Assembly: GCA_050260375.1 (NCBI GenBank)
Contig: JBLNCA010000005.1
Span: forward strand, 1 to 64,000
DNA length: 64,000 nucleotides
Source: DTFZ01 sp050260375
Lineage (GTDB): Bacteria; Bacillota; Clostridia; Christensenellales; SZUA-584
Direction: 5' to 3'
The stretch's first letter is position 1. Each line of letters begins with the position of its first letter. Positions 58,932-64,000 of the stretch are shown here, one piece after another. A program made the translations under genes and the position numbers. The notes under the pieces were generated by a model, which did not search any database, had not been told where the DNA came from, and saw only the letters and a list, made by a program, of their open reading frames with translations.

Positions 58932-60146
58932 ATGACGAACGTTTACGATGTGCTTTTAGAGCGAGGTTTTGTAAAGCAGGTCACGCACGAAGGGCTGAAG
59001 GAATTGCTTGGCCGCGAGAGCGTGACGTTCTATATCGGTTTCGACCCCACGGCCGACAGCCTTCACGTGGGGCATTACGTGCAGCTCATGGCGATGGCGC
59101 ACATGCAGCGTTTCGGGCACAAGCCGATAGCGCTTATAGGCGGAGGAACGACAATGGTGGGCGACCCTTCGGGACGCGCCGACCTTCGCAAAATGCTCAC
59201 AAAAGAAGATATATCCGCAAACGCCGAGAAGTTTAAAAAGCAGATAAGCCGCTTCCTTGACTTCGGCGAAGGCAAAGCGATAATGGTAGACAACGCCGAT
59301 TGGCTGCTTAAGCTCAACTATGTCGATTTTCTGCGCGACATAGGCGTGCATTTTTCGGTTAACAAGATGCTGACCGCGGAGTGCTATAAGACGCGCATGG
59401 AGAAGGGCTTAACGTTCCTCGAGTTCAACTACATGCTCATGCAGTCTTACGACTTCCTTGTTTTAAACAGGGATTACGGCTGCAAGCTGCAGCTGGGCGG
59501 CGACGACCAGTGGTCCAATATACTGTCGGGCGCCGACCTCATACGCAGGAAAGAGCGCAAAGAGGCTTACGGCATGACTTTTGCGCTGCTGCTCACCAGC
59601 GACGGGCGCAAGATGGGCAAGACGGCGAAAGGCGCAGTGTGGCTCGACGCTTCGAAGACGTCGCCGTACGAATTTTACCAGTACTGGAGGAACGTCGCGG
59701 ACAGCGACGTCGAGAATTGCTTAAAGCTGCTTACGTTCATGCCTGTTGAAGAGATAAGGGAGCTTTGCAAATACAGAGACGAGCGCATAAACGACGCTAA
59801 AATAGCGCTCGCTTACGCTGTCACGAGCCAGGTGCACGGCAAAGAGGAGGCCGACAAAGCCAAAGCCGCGGCGGAAGCGCTGTTCTCCGGCGGCGCAGAG
59901 GGCGGTTCGATACCCGAGACTGCCATAAGCGACATATCTAATATGCTGATTACAGACCTGCTGGTCGCGTGCAAATTGGCGCCTTCAAAAAGCGAAGCCA
60001 GAAGGCTTATCAAACAGGGCGGCATATCGGTAAACGGCGAGAAAGTTACTGACGAATTCATGCCCGTTACCGCCGGACTTTTTACCGGCGGAGAATTGAT
60101 GATAAAAAAGGGTAAAAAGGTTTACCACAAAGCAGTGCTTAAATAG
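58932..60146 (+). CDS. tyrS: Tyrosyl-tRNA synthetase
   Basis: 404 residues from ATG 58932 (AAAGGAAG upstream). HIGH motif HVGH in FDPTADSLHVGHYVQL, KMSKS variant KMGKT in GRKMGKTAKGAVWLD, and a C-terminal S4 RNA-binding domain (SKSEARRLIKQGGISVNGEK). TyrZ/TyrS type could not be decided. A short leader and consensus promoter suggest constitutive expression. Confidence 0.96.
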   Translation: MTNVYDVLLERGFVKQVTHEGLKELLGRESVTFYIGFDPTADSLHVGHYVQLMAMAHMQRFGHKPIALIGGGTTMVGDPSGRADLRKMLTKEDISANAEKFKKQISRFLDFGEGKAIMVDNADWLLKLNYVDFLRDIGVHFSVNKMLTAECYKTRMEKGLTFLEFNYMLMQSYDFLVLNRDYGCKLQLGGDDQWSNILSGADLIRRKERKEAYGMTFALLLTSDGRKMGKTAKGAVWLDASKTSPYEFYQYWRNVADSDVENCLKLLTFMPVEEIRELCKYRDERINDAKIALAYAVTSQVHGKEEADKAKAAAEALFSGGAEGGSIPETAISDISNMLITDLLVACKLAPSKSEARRLIKQGGISVNGEKVTDEFMPVTAGLFTGGELMIKKGKKVYHKAVLK

Positions 60147-60166
60147 TTTTTTAAGGAGCGATTTGG

Positions 60167-60604
60167 TTGCCGGATAAAGATAATAAGCTGACAATAGAGC
60201 GGTGCTCCGACATAGAGCTGCTCTCCCGGCTTTTCCGCGAGCTCGCGGAAGACGAGAGGTCCGACGTAAAACGTACCGAAGAAGATTACCGCGAAGAGAT
60301 GTCAAAGCTGCTTGGCCGCGGAGAGCTTGCCTATTTATTTACAACAGCGAAAGGCGGCCCCGCGGGCTATGCGCTCGTCGACCCTTTCCGCAAGCCTTAT
60401 TACCTCCGTCACTTCTATATATGCCGCGGGCATCGCCTCAAAGGGTACGGCAAAGCGGCGTTCAGGCTGCTGCTTGACGCCCTTAAGATCAGCGAAATTG
60501 ACCTTGACGTGTTCGACTGGAACGAGCGCGGCAAGGCGTTCTGGAACTCGCTCGGGTTTAAGCCGAGGGCTATAATCATGCGATATTCTTCTGATAAACC
60601 ATGA
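60167..60604 (+). CDS. GNAT acetyltransferase
   Basis: 145 residues with a GNAT fold: LRHFYICRGHRLKGYGKAAF contains motif A (the acetyl-CoA pyrophosphate loop RGHRLKGYG), and LDVFDWNERGKAFWNSLGF is motif B. TTG 60167 after AAGGAG. It overlaps yigZ by 4 bases and follows tyrS by 20, so tyrS-GNAT-yigZ is probably one operon. Substrate unknown. Confidence 0.88.
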   Translation: MPDKDNKLTIERCSDIELLSRLFRELAEDERSDVKRTEEDYREEMSKLLGRGELAYLFTTAKGGPAGYALVDPFRKPYYLRHFYICRGHRLKGYGKAAFRLLLDALKISEIDLDVFDWNERGKAFWNSLGFKPRAIIMRYSSDKP

Positions 60605-61218
60605 TTACAATAAAAGGCGCTGCCGAAACAAGCTTCGAAGTCAAGAAATCCAGGTTCATTGGCCTTGCATTAAGAGTCGGGAGTGAATCCGAGGCGCAGG
60701 CGGAAATCGAGAAGCGCAAGAAACGGTACTACGACGCTACGCACAACTGCTTTGCCTATGTGCTGGAAAACGGCATATTGCGTTATTCGGACGACGGCGA
60801 GCCGCAGGGCACCGCCGGGCTTCCCATGCTGGAGGTTATAAAGCGCTCGATGCTCACCGACGTGCTTGTTATATGCACGCGCTACTTTGGCGGCACGCTA
60901 CTCGGCGCGGGCGGACTGGTGCGCGCGTATACAAAAAGCGCCGCCGATACATTGAGCGCTGCGCAAAAAGTAGAGCTTATACCCTGCAGCGTGTATGCAT
61001 GCGCGTTCCCGTACAACGTGTGGGTAAAGGCCGAAAAAAGCATTTCCGCTTCCGGTTACACGGCGGAAAGTATAAGGTACGGCGAACAGGTATCCGCCGA
61101 CATATGCGTAAGCGAGGGACGTGAAGAAGCGTTCCTTGAATACATTAACAGCGTTTCTCTGGGAAAGGTTCATCCAGTGTTCGTGGAGCGAAAACTTGCC
61201 GAGCGGCCTATCGTTTGA
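60601..61218 (+). CDS. yigZ: YigZ/IMPACT-family protein
   Basis: 205 residues. UPF0029 N-terminal domain with SRFIGLALRVGSESEAQAEI, YYDATHNCFAYVL and SDDGEPQGTAGLPML, and the family signature TRYFGGTLLGAGGLVRAYTK; a C-terminal ferredoxin-like domain follows. A YigZ/YvyE homologue; the role in bacteria is uncertain, though eukaryotic IMPACT regulates GCN2. Confidence 0.93.
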   Translation: MITIKGAAETSFEVKKSRFIGLALRVGSESEAQAEIEKRKKRYYDATHNCFAYVLENGILRYSDDGEPQGTAGLPMLEVIKRSMLTDVLVICTRYFGGTLLGAGGLVRAYTKSAADTLSAAQKVELIPCSVYACAFPYNVWVKAEKSISASGYTAESIRYGEQVSADICVSEGREEAFLEYINSVSLGKVHPVFVERKLAERPIV

Positions 61219-61234
61219 TTTTTCCGCGCACAGT

Positions 61235-61268
61235 ATTAAAGCCAAGGATACCCTCGGCTTTAATTTGT
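61235..61268 (+). terminator. yigZ terminator
   Basis: ATTAAAGCC (61235-61243) pairs with GGCTTTAAT (61256-61264), followed by TTGTTT. Confidence 0.65.
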
Positions 61269-61292
61269 TTATAAGGATTTAACCTTTAAATA

Positions 61293-61622
61293 TTACCATT
61301 TTCCTCTGCCCATATGGCCTGCTATCTCCGCCTTGCTCCTCTGTTTGATTATCCAGGCTTCGTCCTTTGCTTTCTTAAACACAGAAACGCAGGGAGGGTC
61401 AAGATTTATCTCTATGCCTTCTTTGGCGAGCTCTATTATCTTTGCGGCGAGCTGCGCTATCTCCATATGCAAATCATTCGTGCGGTCGGATTTGTATACC
61501 TTTTCCGCGTCCTCTTCGGACAGCCTTTCGAACCTCTCCGCCGGGGCTCCGCACTTCGGGCATTCATTCGGCGGGTTGTCGCCCTCTACCGTCATACCGC
61601 ATATCGAACACTTCCACAACAT
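61293..61622 (-). CDS. Small rubredoxin-like zinc-ribbon/iron protein
   Basis: 109 residues. The N-terminal CSICG ... CPKCGAP pattern (about 4-27) is a rubredoxin-like metal knuckle, as at the end of rubrerythrins. The C-terminal part is a helical domain (HMEIAQLAAKIIELAKEGIE). ATG 61622 follows AGGAGGG at 7 bases. A role in peroxide or electron handling is possible but not shown. Confidence 0.75.
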   Translation of the reverse strand: MLWKCSICGMTVEGDNPPNECPKCGAPAERFERLSEEDAEKVYKSDRTNDLHMEIAQLAAKIIELAKEGIEINLDPPCVSVFKKAKDEAWIIKQRSKAEIAGHMGRGKW

Positions 61623-61694
61623 TTTTACGGCCCTCCTTTTAATAATAATTATTGACATTATACGTTCTATACGGGCAATAAACAATACGGAACA

Positions 61695-63710
61695 TTATAG
61701 CCACTTCATTAATTTTGCATCGAGCTCTTTTAATTCGACCATTCTTTCTTTGAGCGTCCTGACTATCCTTTCCCTCTCTTCTTTTCCTTTCGGGTCGTAC
61801 GCAACCCCTTCCCCTATGCGCAGCACACGGGTGTGCTTGCTCGCATAAACCGGATAAAACGTGACGCATTTCTTTGCGGCCCTGTAATACATGCGCCCGA
61901 TGCTCGCAAACCCCGAATAGAACTCGTTTATCCTGTCGCCGTAATTCTCCTCCGGATTCTCGGGAAACAGCAGTATGCTGTCGCCCGAGTTAAGGCACTC
62001 CACCGACAGCGCAAACGTCTTTAATACGTTTCTGGTTGCTCCCCTGTAAACGGGTATCGGGTCGAACGAATGCAGCCCCCATATTATAACGGGGCTGAGC
62101 GCTTTCGCGATGAACTTCTTTAAAAACACGGGCAGCCATTTTATTTTGCCGAACGTGCCGTCGTATATATGCTTTGTAATCTCGTTTTTGTCTATCATCT
62201 TGTTGAGTATCCACGGCCGTATGTCGTACGGCAAAAATACGACAGCCGCTATCGGCCCGTACACCTCGCCGTGATTGAACACGAACACGCCGGGCAGATC
62301 GTTTACGTGCTCTTTTCCCGTCACGGTATGGAACATTATGCCTTTCAAAAACGCGCGTATGATATACACGCCTATGCGCTTCTTGTACTTTTTGATAAGC
62401 ACGTTCTTAAGCCGCTTTTCCATGTCGGGGTTCTGCTTGCCTTCCATAGTTATCTTCTGGTAAGCCTTAAGCCTTCTGCCGAATTTTTTCGTCAGCGGCT
62501 GCTTCAGCGAATATATAAGCGACATGAAAAGGAAGAACGTTGGTATTACCGCGATACTGCTGCCTACATACGGAGCGTATTCTATATAATCGCCTACGTC
62601 CATCATATAAAACAGCGGGTTGGATATAATGACCAGAAGCACAATCAGAAATATCGCCTCGGACAGCAGTGAGGTCCACACCTCGAGCCGCGCGGTACGC
62701 TGACTCAAAGCGTTCTCGTCCACGTCCGGGTCTGCGAGCTTTAAAACCAGCAGTACGTCTTCTTTAAGCCCCAATGTCGCCGTCATCTGCAGCACGATTC
62801 CAAACAAAAGCAGAATAGTCTGCACCGATATTGCCAGCACGCCCTGGAACCAGCTGTCGCGGAACACGTATACGGCGAATATCGAAACAGCCGTACCCAG
62901 CACGAACGCGGCGTTTTTGCCTATCTTCTGTATCAGCGGCGCGTTTACCACCCTGTATGTCGCAATGTAAATGGAGGCAAACACCAGCGCGAGGCCTCCG
63001 AACACCACGTAAAAGTCCAGAAAAAAGTTGTGCGGTATAGAGAGCATTATGAAAAGTATATATGTAAACGCAAATATGTTGAGCGCCGCGCCCGAAGTCA
63101 TAACCATGCCGTCATAGAGCTTGGCGCTTCTCGCCTGAATGCTGCCCGCAGGCCTTGGGTATTCGTCCTCAAAGTCGCGGTATATATACTGGCGGAAGAA
63201 GTTAAAGGCCATTCCCAAAGCCATAGACGCCAGAACGAGAGTAAACGCCCCCAAGCCGGCGATAAGAGATATAAGCCCCACCGCCGCCGTGAACGCGAGC
63301 TCAATGGGGAGTATGGTTTTTGCAATATCCGCCTTTTTAAGCTCTTTGGTTTTTGCCTTACTGCGCAGCAGCATGTTCTCGGCCGCACGCTCCAAAAACG
63401 GTAGCGCTATTATGCCTATCGCGTAGGCCGTCTGCTGGTATCTGAACAGGAACGGGTAAAGCACTATGATATATACGGTGCAAATAACAAAGAATACTGC
63501 TATCGCCGTTTTGACAAAGCGGAGCCAGCGCGGGTCGGACGCCGTGCGCAGCGAAAACCCCAGTACCCTCGAAAACGCGGAAAGCGAAAAGAACAGCGCC
63601 GCCCCGTAGGTTATTGTCATTGAAAACCGCTGGGCTGCAAACATCGAAAAAAAACAGAAGTACACATAAACGACTTTATTGTACAACTGTTTTCTGTCAG
63701 GTATGTTCAT
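61695..63710 (-). CDS. MFS-like transporter fused to a lysophospholipid acyltransferase
   Basis: 671 residues. About the first 430 hold twelve hydrophobic segments like an MFS transporter. Residues about 470-671 are a PlsC-like acyltransferase with PGVFVFNHGEVYGPIAAVVF, DPIPVYRG and LLFPENPEENYGD. The catalytic H-x4-D motif reads HGEVYG: His is kept but the Asp position is Gly, a variant seen in some Bacillota relatives. The layout resembles LplT-Aas, a flippase coupled to an acyltransferase, but here in one chain. Membrane-lipid repair or synthesis is inferred. Confidence 0.8.
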   Translation of the reverse strand: MNIPDRKQLYNKVVYVYFCFFSMFAAQRFSMTITYGAALFFSLSAFSRVLGFSLRTASDPRWLRFVKTAIAVFFVICTVYIIVLYPFLFRYQQTAYAIGIIALPFLERAAENMLLRSKAKTKELKKADIAKTILPIELAFTAAVGLISLIAGLGAFTLVLASMALGMAFNFFRQYIYRDFEDEYPRPAGSIQARSAKLYDGMVMTSGAALNIFAFTYILFIMLSIPHNFFLDFYVVFGGLALVFASIYIATYRVVNAPLIQKIGKNAAFVLGTAVSIFAVYVFRDSWFQGVLAISVQTILLLFGIVLQMTATLGLKEDVLLVLKLADPDVDENALSQRTARLEVWTSLLSEAIFLIVLLVIISNPLFYMMDVGDYIEYAPYVGSSIAVIPTFFLFMSLIYSLKQPLTKKFGRRLKAYQKITMEGKQNPDMEKRLKNVLIKKYKKRIGVYIIRAFLKGIMFHTVTGKEHVNDLPGVFVFNHGEVYGPIAAVVFLPYDIRPWILNKMIDKNEITKHIYDGTFGKIKWLPVFLKKFIAKALSPVIIWGLHSFDPIPVYRGATRNVLKTFALSVECLNSGDSILLFPENPEENYGDRINEFYSGFASIGRMYYRAAKKCVTFYPVYASKHTRVLRIGEGVAYDPKGKEERERIVRTLKERMVELKELDAKLMKWL

Positions 63711-63718
63711 TTACCTAA

Positions 63719-64000
63719 TTAAAACCTCTGTTTTGGCGCGAAATTATACCCTTCCTTATCCCAGACGCTTATCCAGCTCTTAAGCCTCTCAAAGAATTCC
63801 ATGTTCGTCGCAGTCTTCGCGAGCATGGATATAAGCTGTTCCGTAACGTCGGCGGTGTTGCCGTTTGCCATCACCTTTCTTATCGTCCAGATGCCGTCCA
63901 GCTCTTTCTTCGAAAGCAGCAGCTCTTCGCGCCTCGTGCTCGACTTGTTGAGGTCGATAGCGGGGAATATGCGCTTCTCGGACAGGCGGCGGTCGAGGTG
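63719..64000 (-). CDS. rho: Transcription termination factor Rho, C-terminal part
   Basis: The gene runs off the window edge. The last 93 residues read HLDRRLSEKRIFPAIDLNKS ... TRREELLLSKKELDGIWTIR and end KEGYNFAPKQRF, which is the conserved C terminus of the Rho helicase. The stop is at 63719-63721, 9 bases before the start of the transporter-acyltransferase gene on the same strand. Confidence 0.93.
   Translation of the reverse strand, partial: HLDRRLSEKRIFPAIDLNKSSTRREELLLSKKELDGIWTIRKVMANGNTADVTEQLISMLAKTATNMEFFERLKSWISVWDKEGYNFAPKQRF

Overview
The window reads as a contiguous stretch of chromosome from an anaerobic, spore-forming-lineage member of Clostridia (Bacillota) with moderately high GC. 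The evidence is spoIIE, whiA, spoVG, a DUF4364 regulator, LL-diaminopimelate aminotransferase, an NfnAB-type transhydrogenase, a Rex-type adhE control region and a biotin-dependent sodium-pump decarboxylase module. Genus and family cannot be fixed from the sequence alone. No phage, transposase, integrase or CRISPR array was seen.

Layout. 1-11.8 kb: typA, an amidase-like protein, a divergent MocR regulator/EamA exporter pair, sbcDC, dapL and a LysM protein. 12-18.3 kb: the nadABC operon, then adhE behind a consensus promoter and a perfect Rex-like palindrome. 18.4-20.6 kb: divergent sodium-pump decarboxylase subunits without the carboxyltransferase subunit. 20.6-23 kb: an irregular accessory stretch with inverted repeats, tRNA-Gln, a low-GC glycosyltransferase, a tRNA-like element and tRNA-Val. 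23-27 kb: a QueG-like ferredoxin protein, a DUF4364 regulator and nfnAB. 27-31.2 kb: two tandem membrane-anchored PQQ-type beta-propeller proteins. 31.3-34.7 kb: ileS behind a T-box. 34.9-39.2 kb: a small membrane protein, a frameshifted acetyltransferase, a structured leader plus terminator ahead of a hydrogenase-regulator-like gene, an orphan substrate-binding lipoprotein and a CARDB-type surface protein. 39.2-39.5 kb: a DnaA-box cluster and a tRNA 5' fragment. 39.5-46.9 kb: a MATE exporter, spoIIE, a flavoprotein/TetR pair and a NifU-like/GGGtGRT pair. 46.9-55.6 kb: one long minus-strand gene train (FHA, ftsW-like, pbp, uvrC, murB, PHP, rapZ, whiA, Crh-like HPr). 55.7-64 kb: a sodC-like gene, carD, a yacL-like gene, spoVG, tyrS, a GNAT gene, yigZ, a rubredoxin-like protein, a transporter-acyltransferase fusion and the 3' end of rho.

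How the parts fit. Redox and fermentation control recurs: a Rex-like operator lies over the adhE promoter, a second lies over the promoter of the TM1266-like gene, and NfnAB balances NADH, NADPH and ferredoxin. The long minus-strand train combines cell-wall synthesis and division, DNA repair and the rapZ-whiA-crh regulatory set, and its adjacent genes are mostly overlapping or a few bases apart.

The best candidate for something undescribed is the 35786-35958 leader. It has its own promoter and a multi-stem fold. Its closing-stem 3' strand is exactly complementary to part of the terminator just before the TM1266-like gene, which is the layout of a transcription-attenuating riboswitch. I do not recognise its class. 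The DnaA-box cluster at 39.24-39.42 kb and the GGGtGRT pair are next. All calls come from reading the sequence; no database search was run.
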